From Chrysomallon squamiferum (Eukaryota; Mollusca; Gastropoda; Neomphalida; Peltospiridae): DNA of 45,000 nucleotides. The notes beneath the pieces were generated by a model, which ran no database searches, was not told the origin of the DNA, and saw only the letters and a program-made list of their open reading frames with translations. Shown piece after piece: positions 1 to 39,110 of this stretch. Location: the NCBI GenBank assembly GCA_012295275.1, contig CM022672.1, forward strand, positions 30,437,059 through 30,482,058, read 5' to 3'. The position numbers were made by a program, and so were the translations under genes. Numbering within the stretch: position 1 is the stretch's first letter; every line of letters begins with the position of its first letter.

Positions 1-764
1 AATGACAACGATACAGGTTGAGAATCCTCTATCCGAATTTTTACGGATTTCGAAATATTTCGTCAACGTTTTTATCATACTGTATAGGAGCGTACAAAAA
101 TATAGTCTCGTATATCTGACAAACAGAGGCACGTTTTAAAATAGAAAAATAATATATGAACAATGCTTTCACCTATCAGCAATCATCACCATCATCATTA
201 TTATTATTAAAATTAGCAAAATGATAACAAAATATCAACTGTCTTCGGCTGAATAAAGGACGAGAGTGATATATTTCATCAAAACTTTCCAAATTAATTT
301 CTCTCATTCCTTTCAAAAGTTATTATTCTTCGTTTTTAAAATAAACATAAATAAACTTTACATATAATCTAGAAATCAAAGACATATCTTGCTGCATAAT
401 TATAGAAATGATAAAAAAAAAAAAAAATGTTCTTTAAAATATATCTATAATTATATGCTAACTATTGCTACCGTAAAAAACATTTTTTATTCTTATTTTT
501 TATTTTTTTTATTAAATTTTTTTATGATAAAAAATTTGCTAATTGTCAAATTTATAAATACTGAAATTATCGGCAGTAATTTTCTTTTTCTTTTAAAACT
601 TCTATCTACGTAATCTAAGTAATATTTCGAAACTTGTCCTAATTTTTTTTTTTTTTCATTTTAAAATAAATAAATAAATAAAAAAAAAAAATAAAAATAA
701 AACAACACACATTTACACACTCACATAAACACAGGTACACTAACCCAAACAGTCATAGTAAGAT

Positions 765-795
<31 letters not shown>

Positions 796-1055
796 AGTAA
801 AGTCATATTTATAAAATGTGGAGGAAAAAAAAAAAGTAATAACAAATAAATAAAAATAATAATAATAATCCGACCCTAAAATAAATCCATCACTCTTGTT
901 ATATTCAGCATTTCTCAAAAGAAAAAAAAACAACAACAAAAAAGCCCAAATGTGTGTTGGTTACTGCCTTCGAAATCGGACGATTCCGTACAGCGTCGAC
1001 ACTTTCCGACTTAATTCGATCTCCGGACGCAGAAAGAGTGTTGGGTGATGATGCT
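1..1055. other. AT-rich non-coding sequence downstream of the hexosaminidase gene
   Basis: No gene recognised. It contains A-runs at about 413-427 and 767-791, T-rich tracts near 484-530 and 640-657, and short AAAT repeats near 668-705. The part above about 950 is more GC-balanced and is likely 3' UTR or flank. Confidence 0.6.
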
Positions 1056-1061
1056 TTTAAT
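1056..1061 (-). promoter_or_regulatory. Possible polyadenylation signal (ATTAAA)
   Basis: Minus-strand ATTAAA about 83 bases downstream of the stop at 1144. It is the commonest variant of AATAAA. No canonical AATAAA lies on the minus strand between the stop and about 515. Confidence 0.3.
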
Positions 1062-1143
1062 GGCGACGAAGTACGTTATATCTCCTCGCCTCCACTGAAT
1101 AACACAGTAGTCAGACCACAGACAGCTTTGTAACAGTGTGATT

Positions 1144-24941
<23,798 letters not shown>

Positions 24942-25724
24942 CTGAAAAAAAAAAAAAAAACAATGAACATAATAACAACAACGACAACAACAACAATCAT
25001 AATAAAAATAATGTATATTAAAACAGCTTCTCCTCTCTTTGTATATATGTATATATGTATGTTTGTACGTATGTATATATATATATGTATGTATGTATTG
25101 ATTAGACTCTGCACATAGAAAATATTCGGAAATGACTGACACAGGAGGACGAAGTCAGATGTATTTATGTATACGTACTTTTGCGTGTGTGTGTGTGTAT
25201 GTGTGTGTGTATTGTACGTGTGCATGTGTGTATGTGCGTATGTGTCCTGCCTGCATCAATGTTATAATTCTGTGATTTGCTAATTATTTAATTTTCTATT
25301 TCCCTTTCTTCTCACTTTCATTCTCTCGTTTATCGACTTTCAGTAAAATACATCTGAACAAAATTTTCCACACAGATTTGGGAGTCAAAACATCCATAAA
25401 ACAAGATATATATTATAATGTGTCATGTTGTTATTTAATCTTCGGTTGTTGTTTTTTCTGTTCCGTTGTCATTGGCAACAATAGTTACACTATCTCACAA
25501 AAATGTGACAGGGAGAGAGAGAGAGAGAAAACTTGCCACATACATGATGTTATCACAAAACGTCGTAAACGACTAAATAACTTAAAAGATCGACGTGCCT
25601 TTGAAATCAGTTTCGACCTTCACCTTTCAATATCACGTGATCAAACCGTTTTCAAAGTTAATTTATTTTTAAGTTGTCGATTACCTGATCCAAGCAGCAG
25701 TAATCGTCGTTTAATAACATACAA

Positions 25725-25760
<36 letters not shown>

Positions 25761-25995
25761 ATGCTTTTATTAACAAGGATCTTACGTTTCATGAATGATA
25801 AAAGGCAAAGAGAGAACGTAATTAGCAAATACATAGACATATACACATATATTGTGTGTTGTGTGTTTGTGTGTATATGTGTGCATATATTTGTAAGTGC
25901 ATGTGTATGCGTGCGTACATACGACTATATATATGTGTGTGTGTGTATATCTATGTATCCATCTATCTATATTTGTATTTATGCATGTATGTATC

Positions 25996-26026
<31 letters not shown>

Positions 26027-26406
26027 GCATGTATGTTTTGCATAATTATATTTGTACCCATATATACACCCATAAAGATAATCCTTATGCAGCTGTAATG
26101 GTTTAATGCAGATAATACGGGCTTCCATTACAACTGTGTTTTATCTAATCGTTATAGAAGACGCTGATGTCGTCCTGAACTGGTAAACACAACAGCAGAT
26201 CCACATACGAAAAACACAGACACAGAAGATAGCCACAACTAACTGAGCTGATCTACGTTTTGGCTGTCTTCTAAATTCAGACAGTTTAAATAGCACAGAA
26301 CCCTAAACACTTGAAAACAATTGTCTATTCTTGATACATTTTGTGAGACAAGGACACACACACACACAGACACACACACACACACAGACACATACACAGA
26401 CACACA

Positions 26407-26438
<32 letters not shown>

Positions 26439-27030
26439 ATACATGTATAGTTATTACATAGTGGACTCTGTAAAAACCGGCCTTTGACTAATCCAGCCAC
26501 AATTATAAACATCCGTTAATCTCTTATGAATAAAATCCTGTCTAATCCGGATGCTGTCTATTTCAGATCCCGGGTGTAAATTACAGCGGAAGAAAAAAAA
26601 AAAAAAAAATTATAAAAAAAGATAGAGAAAAAAAAGAAAGAACAATTTACACAGTAATTATCATTGTCAAACAACCGCACTGAACTTTGCAAGTACGATC
26701 CTTTATTCAACAATGACAGCAATTTGTACGTAATTTGACTAACCGCGTGAGATGAAATGATCGCGATTTTTTGAAGGATTAATAAACAACGATACAGTAC
26801 TTCTTGTATTTACTGTATGCAGGTAGACGAACGAGATTATTATTATCACTGAAACCTAAGTACAGTCACTCATTTAGATTTAGTATCAAAAGCGAAGTTT
26901 GCTTAAATACTTATGGCGCACAGGCTGCATTGTTTTATTTAGTTTGTCGTAATGACAACGTATCAAACTCTCATTGCTGTCTAAAGTGAAATTAATATAG
27001 AGGTTTCATCAGATTCACAGAGGGATAATT
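24942..27030. other. Upstream or first-intron sequence, no gene recognised
   Basis: A-run at 24945-24960 (acceptor tract), TATG/TG repeats at 25040-25100, 25180-25240 and 25850-26035, T-run at 25727-25753, (CA)n at 26355-26437, A-rich at 26591-26640. 26455-26580 has TGGACTCTG, CCGGCCTTTGACTAATCC and TCTAATCCGGAT, resembling a decayed pogo/Tigger terminus. Confidence 0.5.
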
Positions 27031-27039
27031 GAGTGTCAT

Positions 27040-27389
27040 ATGAAGAGATGAAATCCCATATTAAATCTCTCTGTACACCTCCCTAACAAACCGATGCTAT
27101 CACCTGCTATCCCGTCATGCACAAGTCATCACTTTGCGATTAAAGACTAGACACAACAGACTCCATCAGCACGTGCAATAAGAAGTTCCGGCTGGTATCT
27201 TCTTCCATGTGGAGAAACAGACCAGACGACAAAACTTGTCATCCAAAACTGCACAAACCTACAGCAGCACAGACAGACTACCTGGACAACTACAACAACT
27301 CTCTAGAATAAGCTGTACGTCACGAGATGTGATCTACAGAGAAGAGTGTCATTCATAGCCACTGCTGCCTTGATAAAACAAGCGATCGG

Positions 27390-27423
<34 letters not shown>
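27040..27423 (+). mobile_element. Decayed non-LTR retrotransposon 3' end
   Basis: Frame-shifted pieces of a LINE ORF2 C-terminus can be read on the plus strand: LRLKTRHNRLHQHV, then KKFRLVSSSM, then CGETDQTTKLVIQNC and NKLYVTRCDLQRRVSFIATAAL. These match the pattern L-R-T-G-H-N-R-L...CxC-G...Q-T-x-x-H-h-h-x-x-C common at the end of LINE polyproteins. At least two frameshifts and an internal stop are present, and a 34-bp A-run (27389-27422) follows as a tail. Clearly inactive and 5'-truncated. Confidence 0.75.
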
Positions 27424-27425
<2 letters not shown>

Positions 27426-28053
27426 AAAATAAATCAATCAATCAATAAATAAAATAAATCAATAAAATAATAAAGAAATCAATAATAAAAAAATAAATAA
27501 ATAAATAAATAAAATATTAATCAAATCCACATTGTATTTAGCTATGCAATTTGAAACGTAGTGACCGTTATCGGCAACATTTCAGCAGAGAGAAAACGAG
27601 CAACAACCGACACTTTTGAAAATCTGAATGGATTGACGATACAAACAAACTTTCGTACACTGACGTTCTTAAAATGATAAAAACAAATTCAATCTTTTGC
27701 TGCTGCTACCGGAAACAGACTTTTCAAGCGATATTAAACACGGAGGCCATGACAGAGAAGTTTGCTTTAAAGAGAAACATGAAAAACAAAACACCAAAAA
27801 AAACCCCCGCAGTTATCAGTGACAGACTCTTTCTCAGCAGACACTTGACAGACGTTAAACTGCAGTAGTTGTAATACAACACATTCCAGTTTCACGTTAA
27901 TCTTTATAAACCATAAACCATGTCGGAAACGCCAGATGTCGCTGATAGGAAGCGAATCCAGTTTTGACAGTCCACTGAGTGTGTAAAACTAAATAAATAA
28001 ATAAATAAACCAAACAAACAAATCGAAACAGAAAGAATGAAAAAAACAATAAA

Positions 28054-28128
<75 letters not shown>

Positions 28129-28641
28129 TATTATTATTATTATTATTATTATTTTTTAAATTAGCCTCTTTTGATCGTATGTATAAACAGACTGATACTG
28201 CTGGCGGTTATTCATCCGGAAACGGTTCATTTTCAGCGGATGCTTGTCTCGAACTGTATCACAAATTTTATTTGTCTAAATATTCAACTGCAACTTCAGT
28301 TGAAGATGAACAGGAAGAAAATATTTTTGGAGTACTCGTACTTCCTAGTAAATAAATATGTGACGGAATATTTCGCAGACGATCCAAATGGCTATTCGAC
28401 CTAAAGATGAGAGCGGAAATAACACAGATGAAAAAAAAAAAAAAAACTCGCAAACATGAATAGATGATAAAAGAGATTCTGAATTGTTCATAGTTACAGA
28501 GAAGGTAGTTATTGTCAGTTATTTTGTTTTGTTTTTGTTGCCAGTTAATTTATATTTTTAATGGATCGCATTTTAATAGAAAATATTCTTGTCTACATAT
28601 TTTCGACAGCAACCTGTTTTTGATAACATTCATAAAACGCA

Positions 28642-28845
28642 TTGATCGTTTACAAAACCTGTAGAACATAACTGGAAATGTTGTTTTGGGGGTTTATTTT
28701 ACCAAAGTCAACGAAAACAGTTTGGGAAATAAATAGCGAAATAGACAAATAAATAGACAGACAGACATTACTATCTTGATCGTCTATAAACCTGTAGAAC
28801 ATAACTGGAAATGTTGTTTTGAGGATTATTTTATGAAAGTTGACA
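28642..28845 (+). repeat. Tandem duplication of about 70 bp
   Basis: AACCTGTAGAACATAACTGG AAATGTTGTTTTG occurs at about 28657 and again at about 28791. Flanking TGATCGT(T/C)TA and A(A)AAGT(C/T) sequence is also shared. Confidence 0.9.
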
Positions 28846-28895
28846 AATTAACAAAACAATAACCCCCCCAGACATGTATAGATATTATTTACTTT

Positions 28896-29011
<116 letters not shown>

Positions 29012-29526
29012 ATTTTTCCAACTCAGTATATCAAGAAACGTCCTTGTAATTAATCGTTGTGTGACATGACAGGTGTTTATACCTGATATCGGTACACAAC
29101 ATGCACAAATCTATCATAATGTGAATGTAATGCAGTCAAGCTTACAAGGTCGATCTCAAGATAACAGATATAAATCGCTAATGTGACCGTTATATATATA
29201 CACATGAAAGGTACTGAAAAAAAAAATAAACTAAACTAAAATAAAAATAAATAAATAAAAAAATAAAAAAATAATAATAAAATAAATTAATAACATCTGA
29301 TAAAAAAAAAAAAAAAAATAATAATAAACATAAACACAAAAATAATAAAATAAATCAATAAATCAATAAAAAATAAATAAATAAAAATAAATAAAAATAG
29401 AATGCGATACGAAATGCTCAAAACAGGAACGGGTTATTGAGAGAATTTCTTAACGGTATATTTATAGATCAGCTGCTAAGGGAAAGGTAAAAACAGCAGA
29501 CAGGAACTGCTAGACTAGAGTGTGTC

Positions 29527-29712
29527 TTATTCAGTACACGTAACTGTCACGCCATCGTCCACAATTTGTCGCCCCCCGTTCAGCTGTCCCTCCGCCCCTC
29601 TGCACGCCCCATGCCACGCTACCCCGCCTACAATCACGGTGATTCGTAACAGAAATCCGAAAAAAAACGTTTTAATCGCGGCAAAACGGAGGTAATAGAA
29701 CTTTGATTTCAT
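29527..29712 (-). CDS. Unrecognised small open frame with signal-like start (doubtful)
   Basis: 61 codons starting MKSKFYYLRFAAIKTFFFGF and continuing LLRITVIVGGVAWHG before a Gly/Gln-rich tail ending VTVTCTE. It has a basic N-terminus and a hydrophobic stretch like a signal or anchor segment and is less repetitive and more GC-rich than its surroundings. I recognise no family. It could be a chance frame, a small secreted peptide, or an upstream exon on the hexosaminidase strand. No splice junction linking it to exon 24841-24941 was found. Confidence 0.2.
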   Translation of the reverse strand: MKSKFYYLRFAAIKTFFFGFLLRITVIVGGVAWHGACRGAEGQLNGGRQIVDDGVTVTCTE

Positions 29713-31431
29713 TTCTGCGGTGATTTAATATCACCCTGAATATCGTATTTTCGCAATACGTTTGTTTTTAAATATCGTATAGTGGCGTTAAACTCATGAA
29801 AACGTGATAGAGAGCTAAAATAAAATTAGAATAAAATTATCTTCTAAATCATTCCAAATCAAGTATCCTGATATTAAAAAAAAAAAAAATCACGTTTTGG
29901 AAGACACAGTTATAATTTTAAAAAAACGTTTTAGAAAGCATACTTGAACATTTTTGTTGCCATTGTTACATTTCAGACTCATTTTGGTGCGGTTTACTTC
30001 AGTATATTTCTAGTCTTATCTAAGTCATATTAAAACTTACTCTCTGTTTATGGATGATACACTTATTTACAACAATGACGACGACGACGACGATGATAAA
30101 TAAATAAATAAATATATAAATAAACCCAAAACAAACAAACAATAACATCAAAATAATAATAATAATAAAAATAACAATAAATAAATTAAATAATAATAAT
30201 AATAAAATACACATGCACGCACACACACACAGACTCACAGATACATTAACTATATATATTTAACCTACTAACCAATCATATTCATTCTTCAGTTCTGCTC
30301 AGTTAATTATCATAAACTATTACTGCTGAGACCTAACGTAATTAGTACAAGTACTTGTGATCGCACGTTCTCTTCTCCTACGTCACAGCAGGTTACGTCA
30401 CAGACTGTATCTAATCGCAAGCCGTACATGAACCCCCGGTGTGAATGTTACCACTAGAAGCACTCATTTTAATCGCAAGAATAAAATAAAAAAATAGAAA
30501 AATAAAAGAACACAGCGAGTTTTTATTCTAACTTTCCAAACAGTGACATCGATGATTGCGACCCTTCAGGCTACGTTATGTTAACTATAAAATCTCTCTC
30601 CGACGACAGCTGGTACATTGCCTCCGCGTGCAGTTGTCGTCTGCTGGTGCGCGCGCTATCGGATTACCCATCATAAAACATAGCAATATCGTTTCACAAC
30701 ACGCGTATCAATAGAACGATACATCTTATACATCTATCTGTCAATAATTACAGACTACAAACGTTCATCTAAGATGTGTATCTGTAATTAGACACTAGAG
30801 TATTCAATTAACATATGGTTCAGTAAACAGAGAATATAAACGACGTATCAATGACTGCATACCGTGAAATAAATCAAACATAAGCATTAATGACTAGATA
30901 GTTTAAATATTTGACATGCGCATCAGCAACTACATATGATGAGATATATCAATAAACTACGAGATATAACAAATATCTAAATAATATGAAACAGTTGACA
31001 TACATATCAGTAACTAATTATTATAAAATATATCAAACCGTATCTGAAATGTTCTGTTAGCCATATGTTATGTTGTGTTTATTTTTCTGTCCGGAAGGAA
31101 AACTAGTTGCGGATATTTCTGATAACTGTGTTTTCGTACATCCTGCACTGATAGCATTTAGCGTGTGCGCTCAGTCGTTTCATAGTTGAATCTTTAACGT
31201 TACGTTAATTTTACGTTCCGCGGTTGAAGATCACGATAATTTACACGTCGAAATTTAAAACGTCATGAACGTAGCAAATAATTCAACTGCACAAAAACGA
31301 TTGCCATTGTTATTATTAATGCTAGGAGTTTTTAACTTTATTGCACTTTATTTGAATATTCTGATTTCCGTATAATTATTTATACGTTAGTGTACTCATC
31401 TGTAAGAGACACTTAAATGTAATTACGTACA
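29713..31431. other. Mostly unique sequence, no gene recognised
   Basis: Apart from AAAT/AAT repeats at 30098-30205 and a small CA tract near 30218, this is the longest low-repeat stretch of the window (30240-31430). It has near-average base composition, several ACGTCA-type motifs (30379, 30394), and no defensible exon on either strand. It could hold a promoter or regulatory DNA, but nothing in the sequence proves this. Confidence 0.45.
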
Positions 31432-31832
31432 TACATACAAACATATATATATACATACATACATACATACATACATACGTACATACATACATACTTACAT
31501 ACATACGTACATACCTCCTGCGCCATTGCGTTCATAAGACAAATAATATCAAAATTCCTAAACTACATTGCATGCACACATACATCTATCCACATACATA
31601 CAAACACACGCACATACATACATATACTACTATGAATACACACACAAAAAAATGCTAATACGTATTTGTTGTTTGCGATTTGTGTTGTGTGTATGTATCT
31701 GTATATATGTGTGTGTGTTTGTGTGTGCGAGTGTATAATTGTATGTCTGTATATATGTATATTATGTGTATATGTGTGTGTGTGTGTGTGTGCGCGTGTT
31801 TCTGTTGATATATATATATATATATATATATA
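31432..31832 (+). repeat. (CATA)n, TG and (TA)n tracts
   Basis: CATA units at 31432-31515, CA/CATA at 31575-31650, TG/TATG at 31680-31795 and (TA)n at 31809-31832. This block precedes the first copy of a duplicated segment, as a similar block precedes the second. Confidence 0.9.
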
Positions 31833-32165
31833 TTAAACTTGAAATCATTTTCTTTCAGGCCATAAAAAGATTTTTCGTATCGACATTAACAATAGCTGGA
31901 TCAGTTTTATTCATATAAATCTCGCAGATTTTCTTGTTGAGATTCAAAAGAGTCTCGACTGACTGGAGAAGCTAAAAAGCGACGACAGAAACAGGTTATA
32001 AACACATTTATTTTGTTTCCCTCCTGAACCAGAAAATTGTTAACACTCGAAATGCAGTCGACGTCTATCGATTATACACTCAAGATAAATATTCTTTTCA
32101 GTTCTTTACTTTTCTTTTTTTCTTTTCTCGCCGAAAGTCAGAAAGTGGAAGTTAATGATCTACAT
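31833..32165 (+). repeat. Segmental duplication, copy 1
   Basis: About 330 bp from TATTAAACTTGAAATCATTT to GGAAGTTAATGATCTACAT. It is matched by 32578-32880 with moderate divergence and small indels. Shared landmarks: CAGGCCATAA, ATCGACATTAACAAT, AGAAAATTGTTAACA and GAAAGTCAGAAAGTGGAAGT. No reading frame is conserved between the copies. Confidence 0.93.
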
Positions 32166-32214
32166 TTATATAAAAAAATATCTTTTGATTATTGATCCAT
32201 TTACGTATTTTATA

Positions 32215-32580
32215 CATCGATACATACTACATACATGCATACATACATATATACATACTACATACATGCATACATACATATATACATACTACATACATGC
32301 ATACATACATATATACATACTACATACATTCATACATACATACATACATACTACATACATGCATTCATACATATATACATACTACATACATTCATACATA
32401 CATATATACATACTACACACATACATAACACGTAAGTGTATGTGCCTGCACGTGTGTGTGTTGTGTGTGTGTCGGCGTGTGTATTTGTATATAAATTGGG
32501 TATATATGTGTGTATATGTATATGTCTCTGTGTGTGTGTGAGTCTGTGTGGTTTGTGTGTGTGTGTGTGTGGAAAGATAT
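32215..32580 (+). repeat. 40-bp CATA-type minisatellite and TG repeats
   Basis: About five units of TACATACTACATACATGCAT followed by ACATACATATA at 32219-32415, then TG-rich repeats to 32572. Confidence 0.93.
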
Positions 32581-32880
32581 ATTAACCTTGAAATTATTTT
32601 CTTCCAGGCCATAAGTAGCTTTCATGTCGACATTAACAATGGTAGGATCAGTTTTATTTACAAAAATATCGCAGGTTTTCTCTTTCAGATACAAAAGATT
32701 CTCGAGTGACTGGTAAAGTTAAGAAGTGTCGACAGAAACTCGTTATAACACGTTTATTTTTATCCCCCCCACCCAGAAAATTGTTAACAATGGAAATACA
32801 CTATCGATTAGACAGACTCGAGATGACTTTTCTTTTCTTTTCTTGACGAAAGTCAGAAAGTGGAAGTTAATGATCTATAT
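32578..32880 (+). repeat. Segmental duplication, copy 2
   Basis: Second copy of the 31833-32165 segment, about 740 bp downstream in direct orientation. It has a C-run (32763-32770) and a shorter T-rich section. Confidence 0.93.
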
Positions 32881-32979
32881 ATAATATATAAAATTATCTT
32901 TTGATTATTTATTGAACCTCTATGAGTGTGAATGTATGTGTGTGTGTGCGTGAGACACAGAGAGAGCTAGATATATCAA

Positions 32980-35880
<2,901 letters not shown>

Positions 35881-35886
35881 GAAAAA

Positions 35887-35921
<35 letters not shown>

Positions 35922-36534
35922 ATTAATAAATTAATATATTTACGCTGCAAAAGACAAATAAATAGCTCCTGTAATGAAATACTTGCTCTCAAAACGAAGT
36001 TTGAAATTCACATTGTTAGCATCAGACACTTCCATTAAAGGATGTATAAACACAATGTTATTATTATCAATGCGTTTCAAACGTAAAAGTCAAAGATATG
36101 ACCTTTGTATAATGACACTATCGGAATGATGACGGGTTTATTTAAAGATCAGATGAATTTGTCAAATTAAACAAACCATACTGATAACGAGATGATAACG
36201 CTCCGTTATATTACGATTAGCGGGAAGTGTTCCCTTGTCTGCACCTTCCCATATGCAGGAAAGCTGAAGAAGGAAGCTCGACTGGTACATGCTATCTTTT
36301 ATATTCGTATCTCAGATTATCAAGGACTCGTCACATTTTTTCTACGTCGAGGAAGATCGGGAAGTAATGCAAAAGAAAATATGTAATCTGCGACTATGTC
36401 TTAAGTCCGAAATAAAAACCTTATTTAACTATGATACAAAAATCAGTAAATAAGTAAGTAAGTAAGTAACTAAATAAATAACAGAAATAGAAATAATAAT
36501 AATAAAACAGTCACCTCGAATATAAAAATAATTA

Positions 36535-36630
<96 letters not shown>

Positions 36631-36759
36631 GTGTGTTTTTTTTTCTTCACAATTATGGGAAATATTAAAGACTTCTTTTTAAAAAAAAAAAAAAAAAAAA
36701 AATGTTCTAGAGTTTTAAAAATGTATCTTTTGTTATATATCACCTCTATTACAAAAAAG
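35881..36759. other. Unique islands among simple repeats
   Basis: (AAAT)n at 35881-35925; unique sequence 35940-36425 with no family recognised; (CT)n at 36540-36626 followed by T- and A-runs to 36701. Confidence 0.55.
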
Positions 36760-37210
36760 CTAGTGGTAGTTCAGTAACCATAGCATTTCTCAGGCATCCA
36801 AAACTAGTACCGAAACCTCCCCCCCGTGTTTCTCTAGAACTGCCCTGATTTACAAATAATATTATAGCTTGTCACGTGAGGCAATTGTTTCGTATTTCCT
36901 TGGTTTGACACTCGAGCCAAAAAAAACAACAACCCAGAAATAAAACCGTACGTAACGAAAGCAGACAAATGGCGGGAAGATAAAAGAAAAATCTAGTGGT
37001 AGTTCAATAAATATAATATTTCGCAGACATCCAAAATAAACCACCACCGAAACCTCCCCCCGTGTTTATTAAGAACTGCCCTGATTTAAAAATAATACCA
37101 TGGCCTCGTCACGTGACACAATTGTTTCACATTTCCTGAGTTTGACACGCGATTAAAAAGCAGAATTACAATTGTATACAACGAAACTGATAAATGGCGG
37201 GAAAATATCG
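36760..37210 (+). repeat. Tandem duplication of about 230 bp
   Basis: Copy 1 about 36760-36990, copy 2 about 36991-37210. Both contain CTAGTGGTAGTTCA, a pyrimidine-rich ACCTCCCCCC(C)GTGTTT, AACTGCCCTGATTTA, TCACGTGA and AAATGGCGGGAA. Divergence is moderate. No reading frame is shared. Confidence 0.93.
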
Positions 37211-37565
37211 CGTTACGTCTGCAGGACCGCGCGCCGGTTATCGCCTGCTGCTTGAAGAGGGGCAGTGACTTGACGATGGTTTTTGTCTTTATTGTCGATC
37301 GATAAAACAGAGATAAAATAATGATAATAGTAGTAGTAAAAAAATCTCAGAGATCAAAAATATAATAGGCTCTATTCATCGCAAGTAATCGGATAATGAA
37401 GAAAATGTTGACAATCGGCTAACATTTGTATTTTTTATTTTTTTAACAAATATGATAAAAGTACTCCAGCCTCTTGTTTGATATTGCAGAAAGAAGCCAG
37501 TAGAATAAGAGAGAAACCTATCAATCAAATAAAAATTAAAATTAAAATAAAAAAAATTAAAATAA

Positions 37566-37620
<55 letters not shown>

Positions 37621-38010
37621 TCTGATTAGAAAAATGAAGAGTAAATGAATTTTCCTTATTCTAAGTTGTTTTACTGCCATCAGCGATTTGTCGGTGACAT
37701 CATGACCAAGTTGTGTGCGCGCGTGTGTGTGTGCGTGTGTGTGCGTGTGTGTGTAAAACAATACTCCTATAGTTACACCTCATTTATTAACACTGGTCGG
37801 AAATAATAATTAAAAATAAATAAATAAATAAAATAAAATAAAATAATAATAAAACATAAATAAAATAAAATAAAATAGGACAAAATAAAACACACCATAA
37901 TTTAAATGTTGTTACCCATCTAAACATACAAATATAATTATGTCGATTACTGCACTGTTAATTCAGTTCTCTGTCTGTCTGTGTGTCTGAACAGAAACGT
38001 GTCGCTTATT
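37211..38010. other. Non-coding with AAT, TG and AAAT repeats
   Basis: (AAT)n at 37565-37620, TG repeats at 37715-37754, AAAT/AAAAT at 37810-37875. Nothing else recognised. Confidence 0.6.
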
Positions 38011-38013
38011 GCA

Positions 38014-39110
38014 AGGTGGGGTAAGGTGGGGGTAATTCTGGCCCCAGGGGAATTCTGGCTCCTAAGGCATATTATAACTTACAGCCACTATATTGTTCTG
38101 TGCAGGCTTCTGGAACTTTGTTGATATAAACAGAACATTCCTATCTCATTAGAACAAAGGATGTAGGTACGCAGCCATTTACATGTGAAGTATAGTGGCC
38201 ATGAAAGTAGTGAAAAAATCAAGGTTGTAAAAAAAAAAGTGCATTTTAAGGTTTCAAAAGTTTCTATTTTTTTTATTCCTATAGACATAAGGTTAGTGGT
38301 AACTTATAACAGGTAACCATATAATCAGTTATTAAGTTCAGCAGAAGAAGCTTGATTAATATGTAGTAATTAGGAAAGAAGTGTATGTTTTATTTTACTC
38401 CACCACTTGGGGCAATTCTGGTCCCCGTGGATGGGGTAAATCTGGCCCCCATATGTGATGCTGAAATCAATCTAAAAATTTGAATCAATTGAAAGTCCAC
38501 GGTCCGTCTGTTTCAAACCAGTGCTGAGGTGACAGAAGAAGAAAGTGTCAACAGTTACGTCTGGAAAGGAGGAAAAAAGACAGAGAGAACAATGGTGTCC
38601 GCAGATACAAAGGCAAATTCAGTTTGAATTACAGCAGAACCGGTGGATGCAGTCAAAGAAAACGTTGATGGTCTGAACATACAGTAGATACACAAGAACA
38701 TGAACTCTGTGGCAGAGTTGATGATGGCAATGACACTTAGGATGTGAATGCCCTGATCTTGATTCTTGCAAATTGAAATCAACTGGTGCGGACTTGAAAG
38801 ATAAAAGTTTTTGAAGTTCTGAAAACCGATATAATTCGTATAATTATCATTATACAATGTTTATATGCAATAATCAGTAGAACAAATTTGAGGACAAAAT
38901 ACGTGGAGCCCAGATAAATCAACGATGGCACAATCTGGCCCATGACAACAATTTTAACCTGGTTCCCATTTCAAAATATAAACACTGTGCATACAATGTT
39001 TGTGTATTTTGAAGAAGAAATAGATATACACACATTATTCACTCCATTTTGTTGTTTCCTTTAGTCACTGTAGGTGAGGTTGAATGGAGAAGGGGCCAGA
39101 ATTAAATGAG
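38014..39110. mobile_element. Possible non-autonomous DNA transposon with GGGGCAATTCTGGCCCC motifs
   Basis: G/C-rich motifs of one type recur: GGGGGTAATTCTGGCCCC and GGGGAATTCTGGCTCC near 38030-38062, GGGGCAATTCTGGTCCCC and GGGGTAAATCTGGCCCC near 38408-38450, GCACAATCTGGCCC near 38930, and GGGGCCAGAATT in reverse near 39092. Direct and inverted copies clustered over about 1.1 kb in otherwise unique DNA suggest terminal and subterminal repeats of a transposon. No transposase is recognised and boundaries are uncertain. Confidence 0.4.

Noticed and set aside
26455-26580. Second pogo/Tigger element from TAATCC/CCGG motifs
   Set aside because: Only one possible terminus with decayed motifs; no matching right end or TA duplication could be placed, so it is mentioned only as a resemblance.
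30240-31430. Promoter of the hexosaminidase gene in the unique low-repeat stretch
   Set aside because: ACGTCA-type motifs are too short and common, and the 5' exon was not located, so position relative to the start site is unknown.
38555-38857. 100-codon minus-strand frame as a transposase or gene
   Set aside because: No recognisable motif; composition fits a chance frame within the possible transposon.
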